DNA from: JAHDVS01 sp964370985
Lineage (GTDB): Bacteria > Actinomycetota > Thermoleophilia > Gaiellales > Gaiellaceae
Direction of reading: 5' to 3'
DNA: 35,156 nt
Assembly: GCA_964370985.1 (NCBI GenBank)
Contig: CAYJLE010000035.1
Coordinates: forward strand, 1-35,156
Shown here: one piece after another, positions 1 through 7,480 of the stretch
Numbering within the stretch: the first letter of the stretch is position 1
How the letters are laid out: every line of letters starts with the position of its first letter
Position numbers and translations under genes: made by a program
The notes under the pieces: generated by a model
What the model saw: the letters and a program-made list of their open reading frames with translations, nothing else
Databases searched by the model: none
Told to the model about the DNA's origin: nothing

Positions 1-2005
1 CGCCACCGGACCCGGCCGACGCGTAGTCAGCCCAGTCGGTGCCCTCGCCGCCGTTCATGGCGTCGTTGCCGGCGCCACCCTCGAGCGTGTCGTCACCGTC
101 GCCACCGTTCAGCGAGTCGGTGCCGGCACCACCGCGGACGGTGTCGTTACCGGCGTTGCCGTTGAGGATGTTGCCGGACTGGTCGCCGACGATCTCGTCG
201 TTACCCGAGCCGCCCTCGACGTTCTCCACGCTCGAGACATCGGTCGCCTCGACGTTGTAGAACGGCTCCGGAGCGTTCGCGGCGGTGGCGAAGCCGGTGT
301 TGGTCTCGCCGTCCACGCCGGGGCACACGCCCTCGGTGCCGTAGCTGACCATGCCGGCGGCGGTGTTGTCGCCCTCGCCGGCCTCGCCGTCGTTGGAGAC
401 ACCGTCGAGGGTGACCATCACCGCGTTGGTGCGCAGCGAGTAGTCGACCGTGTCGGAGCCGCCGCGGCCGCTCATCATGTCCGACCCGTTCGCGGCAGCG
501 TCCTCGTGGAAGGTGTCGTTACCGGCACCACCGTCCATCTGGTCGTTGCCGGTGCCGCCCCAGAACTCGTTGTCGGACTGGTTGTTGGAGAAGTCCGCCG
601 AGATCATGTCGTTCCCGGAGCCCGACTTCGCGTTCTCCGTATCGAAGTAGACGTCGTCGCACTCCTCGGTGATCGAGTCGGCGTCCGGATCGGCGCCGTC
701 GTTGTTCCAGGAGATGATCCCCAGGTTGATCACGACCCGGGTCGAGCGACCCGAGTAGTCGATCACGTCGTCAGCGCCGGCACCGCCGGAGAGGTCGTCA
801 GCGCCGTTCTGCCAACCGTCCGGAGAGCCCTCGGCGAGCGAGGTGCCCTCGTTCTCGTTCAGCGTGTCGTTGCCGTCCTCGCCCAGGACGCAGTCGTTAC
901 CGGCGTCACCCGCGAGGACGTCGTCGCCGGCGCCGCCAGCGAGGATGTTGTTGTTGTTGTTGCCGGAGAGCGTGTCGTTGAAGTCCGACCCGTTCAGGCT
1001 CTCCACGTTCTGGAGCACGTCGGTGCCGTCACCCGTCGCGGTACCCGGATGGGCCTCGCCCGGATCCAGATCCGCCGTGATCGCCGCGGGCGAGTCACTG
1101 AAGTCGACCGTGTCGCCCCAAGTATCCGGGGCGTACGCTCCCGTCGTGTCCAACTCGTCGCAGTGGACGGTACCTTCCTGGGTAGTAGCGCTGGAGTCGG
1201 CATCGCCGTCGACGGTGTCGTTGCCGGCGCCCGGAACGAGCCAGTCGTCGCCGTCGCCGCCCTGGAGCAGGTCGTCGCCGGCGCCGCCGTTCAGGTACAG
1301 ATCGTCGAGCGCGGTGCCGCCGGTGCCCTTCGTGCCCTTACCCGACAGCTTGTCGTTGCCGTTCAGGCCGTACACGGAGATGGCGGGGCGGCTGACACCC
1401 TCGTCGAGGAAGATGTCCGCGTCCTCGTCGTCGTTCATGTTGATGAACCCGGTCACGCCAGCCGTGTCGGCGCCGACACCGTCAGTGTCCGTGCCGATGG
1501 TGTCGTTCCCGTTGTCGTCCTGCTCCTCGGTCAGAGCATTCGTCGCATCGTCGTAGAAGACACCCGCACCGATCGTGATCAGGTCGGGAGAGTTGTTGCC
1601 GAGGATCGTCAGGGTCTCGACACCGCCACCCGAGCCCTCCGTCCCGAGCCGCCACTCGACCTCGTTGATGCCGGCGACCTCGGTGTCATCGCCGGGCTCG
1701 AAGTAGCCGCCGCCCAGATCGATCACCAGGTTGTCGGCGACGCCGTTGCCGTTCACGATGATCAGGTCGGTGTCCGACACCGAAATGCCGCAGACGGCGC
1801 CGTTGGCCATGATGATCGAGGCGGTGCCCTTCGACACCGTCACCGTCTCGTTGGCCATCGTGATCGTCAGCACATTCCCGCCGGAGCACGAGAACGCGAA
1901 CGCGTTCCCCGCACCGAATGCCAGGAAGAGACCGAACGCAGCCGCGGACGCGACAAGCGTCGCGCGCAGCCGGCGGCGGCCCCTCCACATGGAACTCGTA
2001 CTCAT
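1..2005 (-). CDS. Secreted RTX-type calcium-binding repeat protein (3' end beyond window)
   Basis: The minus strand is open from an ATG at 2005 through the left edge, about 668 codons with no stop, so the C-terminus is missing. The first 37 residues form a signal peptide: an Arg-rich n-region (WRGRRRLR), a hydrophobic core and an AFA cleavage site. Further on are many glycine/aspartate nonapeptides of the GGxGxDxLx type, for example GGAGDDLLQGGDGDDWL near 1250-1290, GGAGDDVLAGDAGND near 890-930, and a dense block below 220. Such repeats form parallel beta-rolls that bind Ca2+ once outside the cell. The block structure, with long Asp/Asn-rich spacers, suits an adhesin or surface matrix protein rather than a pore-forming toxin. 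A strong Shine-Dalgarno (GGGAGGGG) precedes the ATG. The plus-strand reading frames in this region are artefacts of the repeat composition. No enzymatic domain is visible in the part present. Confidence 0.9.
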   Translation of the reverse strand, partial: MSTSSMWRGRRRLRATLVASAAAFGLFLAFGAGNAFAFSCSGGNVLTITMANETVTVSKGTASIIMANGAVCGISVSDTDLIIVNGNGVADNLVIDLGGGYFEPGDDTEVAGINEVEWRLGTEGSGGGVETLTILGNNSPDLITIGAGVFYDDATNALTEEQDDNGNDTIGTDTDGVGADTAGVTGFINMNDDEDADIFLDEGVSRPAISVYGLNGNDKLSGKGTKGTGGTALDDLYLNGGAGDDLLQGGDGDDWLVPGAGNDTVDGDADSSATTQEGTVHCDELDTTGAYAPDTWGDTVDFSDSPAAITADLDPGEAHPGTATGDGTDVLQNVESLNGSDFNDTLSGNNNNNILAGGAGDDVLAGDAGNDCVLGEDGNDTLNENEGTSLAEGSPDGWQNGADDLSGGAGADDVIDYSGRSTRVVINLGIISWNNDGADPDADSITEECDDVYFDTENAKSGSGNDMISADFSNNQSDNEFWGGTGNDQMDGGAGNDTFHEDAAANGSDMMSGRGGSDTVDYSLRTNAVMVTLDGVSNDGEAGEGDNTAAGMVSYGTEGVCPGVDGETNTGFATAANAPEPFYNVEATDVSSVENVEGGSGNDEIVGDQSGNILNGNAGNDTVRGGAGTDSLNGGDGDDTLEGGAGNDAMNGGEGTDWADYASAGSGG

Positions 2006-2064
2006 ATCACCCCTCCCAGTTCGAATGACTCTCCCTTTCCGACAGAGAGCGTAGGTCGGTGGCA

Positions 2065-2093
2065 ACCCTACCACCCTCGGCGGACGGGGGCAA
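2065..2093 (-). promoter_or_regulatory. Candidate promoter of the RTX gene
   Basis: On the minus strand TTGCCC (2093-2088) is followed after 17 nt by TAGGGT (2070-2065), a plausible -35/-10 pair. It would give a leader of about 50 nt that ends in the Shine-Dalgarno before the ATG at 2005. A second possible -10, TACGCT, lies at 2053-2048. The whole 2006-2214 interval between this gene and gcvT holds no other gene and no glycine riboswitch that I can recognise. Confidence 0.4.
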
Positions 2094-2214
2094 CCGCTGC
2101 CGCCGGGGTTCACAGAGTCCTTACCCGCGCTCACGTCACAAAAGCCTGTACGACCCCGTGGGGGATTCTCCTGCGCCGGCTGCGGCGGCCGCCCGGCCCC
2201 GTCAGACTACGGGC

Positions 2215-3234
2215 GTGGAGCCGCTCCGGCGCACCCCGCTTCGCGACCGTCACGCCGCCCTCGGCGCGCGGCTCGTCCCGTTCGCCGGCTTCGAGCTCCC
2301 CGTCCTCTACACGTCGATCGTCGAGGAGCACCGGGCGGTGCGCGAGCACGCCGGCGTCTTCGACGTCTCCCACATGGGGCAGCTCGAACTCGCCGGCGCG
2401 TGGGCGCACGAGTACCTCCAGGGGCTGCTCGCGAACGACCTCGACCGGATCGGCCCCGGGCGGGCCCAGTACACGCTGCTGACGAACGGGCGCGGCGGCG
2501 TCGTCGACGACCTGATCGCCTATCGCCGCGACGACGGCTACCTGCTCGTCGTCAACGCCGCCAACGTCGCCGCGGACGCTGTCGCGCTCGCGCGCGCGAC
2601 GGACCGGTCAGGGGGCTACGCGATGCTGGCGGTGCAGGGGCCGGCTGCGCTTGGGCTGCTCGGCGTCGAGCTCGAGCCGTTTGCGTTCCGCGAGGAGCGG
2701 GTGCTCGACCTCGATTGCCTCGCCTGCGGCACCGGCTACACCGGGGAGCGCGGCTGCGAGCTCCTGTGCGCGCCCGAAGACGCGGGAGCGCTCTGGGACC
2801 GGATCCTCGCGCTGGGCGTCGCGCCGTGCGGGCTCGGAGCGCGAGACACGCTGCGACTCGAGGCCTGCTACCCGCTCCACGGGCAGGACCTCACCCCGGA
2901 GCGGACACCGATCGAGGCCGGGCTCGCCTGGGCGTGCGCGCTCGACAAGGCGTTTCCCGGGGTCGAGGTGCTCCGCCGCCAGCAGGCGGAAGGCACGGCC
3001 GAGCGCCTCGTCGCGCTGGTGATGGGCGAGAAGGCGATCCCGCGCGCCGGCATGGCCATCCTCGAGGGCGGCGAGGTCACGTCAGGCGGGTACTCTCCCA
3101 TGCTGGACGCGGGCATCGCGCTCGCATACGTTCCGGCGGGCCTGGCGGCGCCCGGGACGGCGCTCACGGTCGACGTACGCGGCCGGCCGAAAGCCGCCAG
3201 GGTGGTCGAGAAGCCCATCTACAAGCGCAACTGA
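2215..3234 (+). CDS. gcvT: Glycine cleavage system T protein (aminomethyltransferase)
   Basis: GcvT transfers the methylene group from the aminomethyl-lipoyl arm of GcvH to tetrahydrofolate and releases ammonia. The 339-residue product shows the family pattern: an N-terminal PLRDRHAALGARLVPFAGFE block, VFDVSHMGQLEL, TLLTNGRGGVVDDLI, the GYTGERGCE motif, and a C-terminal barrel with GGYSPMLDAGIALAYV. I chose the GTG at 2215 because homology begins two residues later. The open frame extends upstream to 2059, but that part has no family similarity and lies in the promoter region. No Shine-Dalgarno is seen, so translation may be leaderless. The protein is slightly shorter than the usual 360 residues. 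It is the first gene of gcvT-gcvH-gcvPA-gcvPB. Confidence 0.95.
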   Translation: MEPLRRTPLRDRHAALGARLVPFAGFELPVLYTSIVEEHRAVREHAGVFDVSHMGQLELAGAWAHEYLQGLLANDLDRIGPGRAQYTLLTNGRGGVVDDLIAYRRDDGYLLVVNAANVAADAVALARATDRSGGYAMLAVQGPAALGLLGVELEPFAFREERVLDLDCLACGTGYTGERGCELLCAPEDAGALWDRILALGVAPCGLGARDTLRLEACYPLHGQDLTPERTPIEAGLAWACALDKAFPGVEVLRRQQAEGTAERLVALVMGEKAIPRAGMAILEGGEVTSGGYSPMLDAGIALAYVPAGLAAPGTALTVDVRGRPKAARVVEKPIYKRN

Positions 3235-3261
3235 GGCGAGACGGAAAGGGCGGTGCGGACG

Positions 3262-3648
3262 ATGGAGAGCTACCCGGAGGAGCTCCTGTATCACCCCGAG
3301 CACGACTGGGCCCGCGTCGAGGGCGACGAGGCCACGCTCGGGATCACCTGGCACGCGCAGGACGCGCTCGGCGAGGTCGTCCACTACGAGCCGCCCGAGA
3401 TCGGCGCGACGATCGTCAAGGACGAGGGCTACGGCGAGCTCGAGTCCGTCAAGGCCGTCTCCGACGTGATCGCGCCGCTCTCCGGCGAGGTGCTCGAGGT
3501 CAACCTGAGGGTTACGGAAGAGCCGGAGCTCGTCAACGACGACCCGCACGGGGAGGGCTGGCTCGTCCGGATCCGGCTCTCCGACCCGTCCGAGGCGAAC
3601 ACGCTGCTCGACGCGGCCGCCTACCGGGCGTCGCTCGCGTCCGCCTGA
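3262..3648 (+). CDS. gcvH: Glycine cleavage system H protein (lipoyl carrier)
   Basis: GcvH carries the aminomethyl group on a lipoyl-lysine between the P, T and L proteins. The sequence has the typical HDWARVEGDEATLGIT start and the lipoylation motif GELESVKAVSD. With the ATG at 3262 the acceptor lysine is residue 64, as in E. coli GcvH. That ATG has GGAAAGGG 11 nt upstream. A GTG at 3253 would add three residues but leaves only 2 nt to the same Shine-Dalgarno. It lies 27 nt after gcvT and one base before gcvPA, within one operon. Lipoylation must come from genes outside this window. Confidence 0.96.
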   Translation: MESYPEELLYHPEHDWARVEGDEATLGITWHAQDALGEVVHYEPPEIGATIVKDEGYGELESVKAVSDVIAPLSGEVLEVNLRVTEEPELVNDDPHGEGWLVRIRLSDPSEANTLLDAAAYRASLASA

Positions 3649-3649
3649 G

Positions 3650-4990
3650 GTGGGCGCGCAGCGGCCGTACCTCGCGCTGACGCCGGAGGACGTCGCGGGG
3701 CTGCTCGGGACGATCGGGGTCGGCTCGGTCGAGGAGCTGTTCCGGGACATCCCCGAAGGCGTGCGGCTCGGGCGGGAGCTCGCCGTCGAGCCGGCGCTCG
3801 CCGAGCAGGAGCTGGTCGCGCACGTCTCGGCGCTCGCGGAGCGCAACGTGCACGTCGGCCGGGAGCTTTCGTTCCTCGGCGCGGGCGCCTACGACCACTA
3901 CGTGCCCGCGATCGTCGACGCGGTGCTCGCCCGCGGCGAGCTCCTGACCGCCTACACGCCCTACCAGCCGGAGCTGAGCCAGGGGATCCTCCAGGCGATC
4001 TTCGAGTACCAGACCGCGATCTGCGAGCTGACCGGTATGGACGTGGCCAACGCGTCCGGGTACGACGGGGCCACGGTCGCGGCCGACGCGTGCTACCTGG
4101 CCAGGCACGCGACCGGGCGCACGCGGGTCGTGGTCGCGCAGACCGTGTCGCCGCAGGTGCGGCGGGTCGTGCGCACCTACGCGGTCGGGTTCGGGATGGA
4201 GGTCGTCGAGGTGCCCCACCGGGACGGGGTCACCGACCCCGGCGACTTCGCGGCCGCCTGCGAGGGGGCGGCCTGCGCGATCTTCCAGCAGCCGGGCTTC
4301 TTCGGCTGCCTCGAGCCGGCGCCCGAGCTGGCGGCGGCCGCGGCCGCGGGCGGCGCGCTCGCCGTCGCCCACGTCGACCCGCTCTCGCTCGGGGTGCTCG
4401 AGGCGCCCGGAGCGTACGGTTGCCATGTCGCGATCGGGGACGGGCAGGGGGTCGGCAACCCGCTCTCCTACGGGGGGCCGCACTTCGGCTTCCTCGCCGC
4501 CCGGGAGGAGCTGCTGCGCCGGCTGCCGGGGCGGATCGCCGGCGAGACGGTCGACGCCGACGGGCGGCGCGGCTTCGTGCTCACGCTCCAGACCCGCGAG
4601 CAGCACATCCGCCGCGAGAAGGCGACCTCGAACATCACCACGAACCAGACGCTCTGCGCGATCGCCGGGCTCGTCTACCTCGCCTGGCTCGGCCCGCAGG
4701 GGCTGCGCGAGTTGGGGGAGACGTGCCTCGCCCTCTCCGGGTACGCGCGCGAGCGCCTCGGGCTGCCGCTCCGCTTCGACCGGCCGGCGTTCAAGGAGGT
4801 GGCGGTGCGCCTGCGCCGCCCGGCCGGGGAGGTGGTGGCGCGCGCCCGCGCCGCGGGCGTCCACCCCGGCTACCCGCTCGGGCGCGACTACGAGGGGATG
4901 GACGACGCGCTCCTCGTCGCCGTCACCGAGCGGCGCACGCCCGCCGAGATCGACCGGCTCGCCGAGGTGCTCGCGGAGGCGGGGGCGTGA
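3650..4990 (+). CDS. gcvPA: Glycine dehydrogenase (decarboxylating) subunit 1
   Basis: N-terminal half of the split P protein, 446 residues. It resembles the PLP fold without the catalytic lysine and forms an alpha2-beta2 complex with GcvPB that decarboxylates glycine onto lipoyl-GcvH. Diagnostic stretches are YTPYQPELSQGILQAIFEYQ, NASGYDGATVAADA, FFGCLEPAPEL, GDGQGVGNPLSYGGPHFGF and TREQHIRREKATSNITTNQ. The GTG start at 3650 lies one base after the gcvH stop. The stop overlaps a possible GTG start of gcvPB at 4987. Confidence 0.96.
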   Translation: MGAQRPYLALTPEDVAGLLGTIGVGSVEELFRDIPEGVRLGRELAVEPALAEQELVAHVSALAERNVHVGRELSFLGAGAYDHYVPAIVDAVLARGELLTAYTPYQPELSQGILQAIFEYQTAICELTGMDVANASGYDGATVAADACYLARHATGRTRVVVAQTVSPQVRRVVRTYAVGFGMEVVEVPHRDGVTDPGDFAAACEGAACAIFQQPGFFGCLEPAPELAAAAAAGGALAVAHVDPLSLGVLEAPGAYGCHVAIGDGQGVGNPLSYGGPHFGFLAAREELLRRLPGRIAGETVDADGRRGFVLTLQTREQHIRREKATSNITTNQTLCAIAGLVYLAWLGPQGLRELGETCLALSGYARERLGLPLRFDRPAFKEVAVRLRRPAGEVVARARAAGVHPGYPLGRDYEGMDDALLVAVTERRTPAEIDRLAEVLAEAGA

Positions 4991-5014
4991 CCGGCGAGGC
5001 CGGGAGCGGGCGGG

Positions 5015-5070
5015 GTGTCCCCGCCGGTCATGTCCCGGTGCCAGGCCCCCGGACACGGCCCGGGGGGACG
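5015..5070. repeat. REP-like palindrome at the gcvPA/gcvPB junction
   Basis: The stretch around 5031-5057 (GTCCCGGTGCCAGG...CCGGACACGG) is a diverged copy of the palindrome at 7332-7361 and 9091-9117, which lie in intergenic DNA. Here it falls inside the open frame that leads into gcvPB, and its translation (about 20 residues) has no GcvPB similarity. It may act as an intra-operon mRNA hairpin between the two P-protein subunits. Confidence 0.6.
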
Positions 5071-6558
5071 GTGGATGTCTCCGCCGATCGCGTCCAGGGT
5101 CCGCGGCCCGGGGTCGCGCTGCTCTACGAGAAGTCCCGGCCGGGGCGGCGGGCGGGCACGCTCCCGTCGTACCCTCTGGCGAAGGTCGAGGTTCCGGAGG
5201 CGCTGCGGCGGGCGGCTCCGCCCCGGCTCCCGGAGGTCTCGGAGCCCGACCTCGTGCGCCACTTCACGGCGCTCTCCACGCGGAACTTCGGGGTCGACAC
5301 GGGCTTCTACCCCCTCGGTTCCTGCACCATGAAGCACAACCCGAGGGTCGGCGAGCGGCTCGCCGCCCTGCCCGGATTCCACGACCTTCACCCTCACCAG
5401 GAGATCGACGGTTGCCAGGGAGCCCTCGACCTCATGTGGAGGCTCCAGGTGATCCTCGCGGAGGTGGCCGGACTCGACGCGGTCACGCTCCAGCCGGCCG
5501 CCGGGTCGCAGGGAGAGCTGCTCGGGCTGATGCTCGTGCGCGCCTGCCTCGCGGCGCGCGGCGAGAGCGGGCGGGCGGAGGTGATCGTCCCGGACACGGC
5601 GCACGGCACCAACCCGGCGAGCGTGGCGATGGCCGGGTTCGAGCTCGTCCCGGTGGCGACGGACGCGCGCGGCAACGTCGACCTCGGGGAGGTGCGCGGG
5701 CGCGTGTCCGGGCGGACGGCGGCGCTGATGCTGACGAACCCCTCGACGCTCGGGCTGTTCGACGAGGGCGTCGAGGAGCTGACGCGGCTCGTCCACGAGG
5801 CGGGCGGGCTCTGCTACTACGACGGCGCGAACCTGAACGCGGTCTGCGGGATCTCCCGACCCGGCGACATGGGCTTCGACATCGTCCACTTCAACCTCCA
5901 CAAGACGTTCGGGACGCCGCACGGCGGCGGCGGGCCGGGCGCGGGGCCGCTCGCGGTCACGGCGGAGCTCGAGCCGTTCCTGCCGGTGCCGGTGCTCGTC
6001 CGGCGTGCGGACGGGAGCTTCGCGCTCGAGCGGGAGGCGGAGCGGCCGCTGTCGGTGGGGCAGGTGCGCGGCTTTCCCGGCCCGTTCGGGGTGCTGGTGC
6101 GCGCGTACGCGTTCCTTCGCGCGTGGGGACCCGGGCTCAAGGAGATGTCGGAGGCGGCGGTCCTGAACGCGAACTACCTGCTCGCGCGGCTGCGGGACGC
6201 CTACGAGCTCCCGTACGACCGGCTCTGCATGCACGAGCTCGTGCTCTCGGCGCAGCGGCTGAAGCGCGACCACGGTGTGTCGGCCCTCGACGTCGCGAAG
6301 CGGCTGATGGACTACGGGTTCCACCCGCCGACGATCTACTTCCCGCTGGTCGTGCCCGAGGCGCTGATGATCGAGCCGACCGAGACCGAGTCGAAGGAGA
6401 CGCTCGACGCGTTCGCCGACGCCATGCTCGCGATCGCCCGGGAGGCGCAGACCGACCCGGAGCTCGTCCGCTCGGCCCCGCACGCGACCGTCGTCAAGCG
6501 CCTCGACGAGGCCCGCGCGGTCAAGCAGCCGGTCGTCCGCCACCGCTTCGACCCGTAG
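5071..6558 (+). CDS. gcvPB: Glycine dehydrogenase (decarboxylating) subunit 2
   Basis: PLP-carrying half of the split P protein. Lysine in FNLHKTFGTPHGGGGPG (codon 5902-5904) is the expected Schiff-base residue. Other family marks are LLYEKSRPGRR at the N-terminus, FYPLGSCTMKHNPR, LQPAAGSQGELLGLM, PDTAHGTNPASVAMAGFE and FHPPTIYFPLVVPEALMIEP. The frame is open from GTG 4987, which overlaps the gcvPA stop and would give 523 residues. The first 28 of those residues are encoded by a REP-like palindrome, while homology starts near residue 40. I therefore prefer GTG 5071, with GGGGGG just upstream, giving 495 residues, close to the usual 480-490. The 4987 start by translational coupling cannot be excluded. 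No gcvL (lipoamide dehydrogenase) follows. Confidence 0.93.
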   Translation: MDVSADRVQGPRPGVALLYEKSRPGRRAGTLPSYPLAKVEVPEALRRAAPPRLPEVSEPDLVRHFTALSTRNFGVDTGFYPLGSCTMKHNPRVGERLAALPGFHDLHPHQEIDGCQGALDLMWRLQVILAEVAGLDAVTLQPAAGSQGELLGLMLVRACLAARGESGRAEVIVPDTAHGTNPASVAMAGFELVPVATDARGNVDLGEVRGRVSGRTAALMLTNPSTLGLFDEGVEELTRLVHEAGGLCYYDGANLNAVCGISRPGDMGFDIVHFNLHKTFGTPHGGGGPGAGPLAVTAELEPFLPVPVLVRRADGSFALEREAERPLSVGQVRGFPGPFGVLVRAYAFLRAWGPGLKEMSEAAVLNANYLLARLRDAYELPYDRLCMHELVLSAQRLKRDHGVSALDVAKRLMDYGFHPPTIYFPLVVPEALMIEPTETESKETLDAFADAMLAIAREAQTDPELVRSAPHATVVKRLDEARAVKQPVVRHRFDP

Positions 6559-6619
6559 GGTGGCCGTGAGCCCCGGCTCGACCGGTGGGTGAACCGTGGG
6601 CCGGCCCGGCCGGACCTGT

Positions 6620-6661
6620 GGGGGCGGGCCCCGGCGTCCGCCCGGGGTCCTGACCCGCCCC
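6620..6661. repeat. Degenerate REP-like palindrome
   Basis: Between gcvPB and the first toxin-antitoxin pair, GGGGGCGGGCCCC and GTCCTGACCCGCCCC form imperfect inverted repeats. They resemble the GGGCGGGTC/GACCCGCCC palindromes at 9186-9205 and 20442-20460. It could also serve as a 3' hairpin for the gcv transcript; there is no T-tract. Confidence 0.4.
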
Positions 6662-6669
6662 GGCGCGTG

Positions 6670-6678
6670 TGCTACTGT
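6670..6678 (+). promoter_or_regulatory. Extended -10 element of the AbrB/RelE-like operon
   Basis: TGCTACTGT fits an extended -10 (TG-n-TACTGT), 32 nt upstream of the antitoxin GTG at 6711. The same TGCTAC core precedes the other two antitoxin genes at 9246 and 10032. Confidence 0.45.
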
Positions 6679-6710
6679 CGGAAAGTCGGAGATTCGGAGA
6701 GGCGGGTGGC

Positions 6711-7004
6711 GTGACGACGATCAGGAGCAAGGGGCAGATCACGATCCCCGCGGGCATCCGCCGGGCGGCCCGTCTCGAGGAGGGCGATCCGGTGGAGTTC
6801 GAGCTCGTCGCGGACGGGATCCTGCTCAGGCCCGGGAAAGTGATCGACTCGACCCAGGCCTGGTTCTGGGAGGCGGGGTGGCAAGCCGGGGAGCGCCGCG
6901 CGGACGAGGATCTCGCGGCAGGACACCTCGAGCGGTTCGACAGCGACGAGGAGTTCCTCGCTGCTCTCGAGGCCCGGGTGGACGATCCCCGTGCCGACGC
7001 ATGA
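6711..7004 (+). CDS. AbrB/MazE-family antitoxin
   Basis: 97-residue protein. The first 45 residues form a swapped-hairpin AbrB DNA-binding domain (TTIRSKGQITIPAGIRRAA, then GDPVEFELVADGILLRP). The C-terminal half is acidic and Trp/Glu-rich, as expected for a toxin-binding tail. The GTG at 6711 is preceded by GGAGAGG and is the start that begins the AbrB fold; the open frame extends further upstream without similarity. Its stop lies inside the next gene (14-nt overlap), the usual order for antitoxin then toxin. It probably represses its own promoter. Confidence 0.82.
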   Translation: MTTIRSKGQITIPAGIRRAARLEEGDPVEFELVADGILLRPGKVIDSTQAWFWEAGWQAGERRADEDLAAGHLERFDSDEEFLAALEARVDDPRADA

Positions 7005-7284
7005 GGCGACCGACGAGTTCTGGCGCGAGTGGCGCCGGCTCTCCCGCCGGGAGCGGGAGGCCTTCCGAGCCGCCGTCGAGGAGGCGGTCGAGGACCTGCG
7101 GGCGGGCAGGGGCTTCCGCCCGGGCCTGCGCGTCAAGGGCGTCCGCGGGGCGCCGGGGATCTTCGAGCTCAGCTGGGCACCCGACGGGCGGGCCACGTTC
7201 GAGTACGGGCCGCCGGTCCGGGACGCCGAGGCCCACATCGTGTGGCGCCGGATCGGCACGCACGAGATCCTTCGTCGGCCGTAG
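6991..7284 (+). CDS. RelE/ParE-like toxin
   Basis: 97-residue basic protein overlapping the antitoxin by 14 nt and starting at GTG. It has an N-terminal helical pair (TDEFWREWRRLSRREREAFR), a strand region GLRVKGVRGAPGIFELSW, and the ending HIVWRRIGTHEILRRP, which fits the compact RelE/ParE fold. Such toxins are mRNA interferases or gyrase poisons; which applies here cannot be told from sequence. The call rests on size, fold pattern and position after an AbrB antitoxin, without an alignment. Confidence 0.7.
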   Translation: MPTHEATDEFWREWRRLSRREREAFRAAVEEAVEDLRAGRGFRPGLRVKGVRGAPGIFELSWAPDGRATFEYGPPVRDAEAHIVWRRIGTHEILRRP

Positions 7285-7321
7285 GCATCGACAGGTCGGG
7301 CGCGGTCGGGCGGGCCCTGGG

Positions 7322-7361
7322 CCGTTCTGACGTGTCCGGGTGTCAGGCACCGGGACGCTGG
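7322..7361. repeat. REP-like palindrome, copy in a 36-bp repeat
   Basis: The 36 bp at 7322-7357 match 9079-9114 at 34 of 36 positions. The core GTGTCCGGGTGTCAGGCACC is close to an inverted repeat (CGGGTGTCAGGCACCGGG). It lies in the 196-bp gap between the RelE-like toxin and the ATPase gene, where I see no other feature. Confidence 0.75.
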
Positions 7362-7480
7362 GCCAGACGTGTTCCCCTCGGGACTCAAGTTGGGATCGTC
7401 GGCGATCGTCGGGTGTCAACAACGGCGCCGCTCGATGCCGCTCGCGTCGAGGGAGCGGTATCCCTCGGCTGGCCGTGAGA

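Noticed and set aside
2006..2214. Glycine riboswitch upstream of gcvT
   Set aside because: The conserved glycine-aptamer core and paired arms could not be found on the plus strand; the region is better explained by divergent promoters.
506..2482. Long plus-strand open frame of 658 codons across the RTX region
   Set aside because: Low-complexity Val/Arg/Gly translation caused by the complement of RTX repeats; the minus-strand frame has a signal peptide and canonical nonapeptides.
3533..5056. 507-codon minus-strand frame opposite gcvPA
   Set aside because: Arg/Pro/Gly/Glu-rich mirror of a conserved plus-strand gene; no family features.
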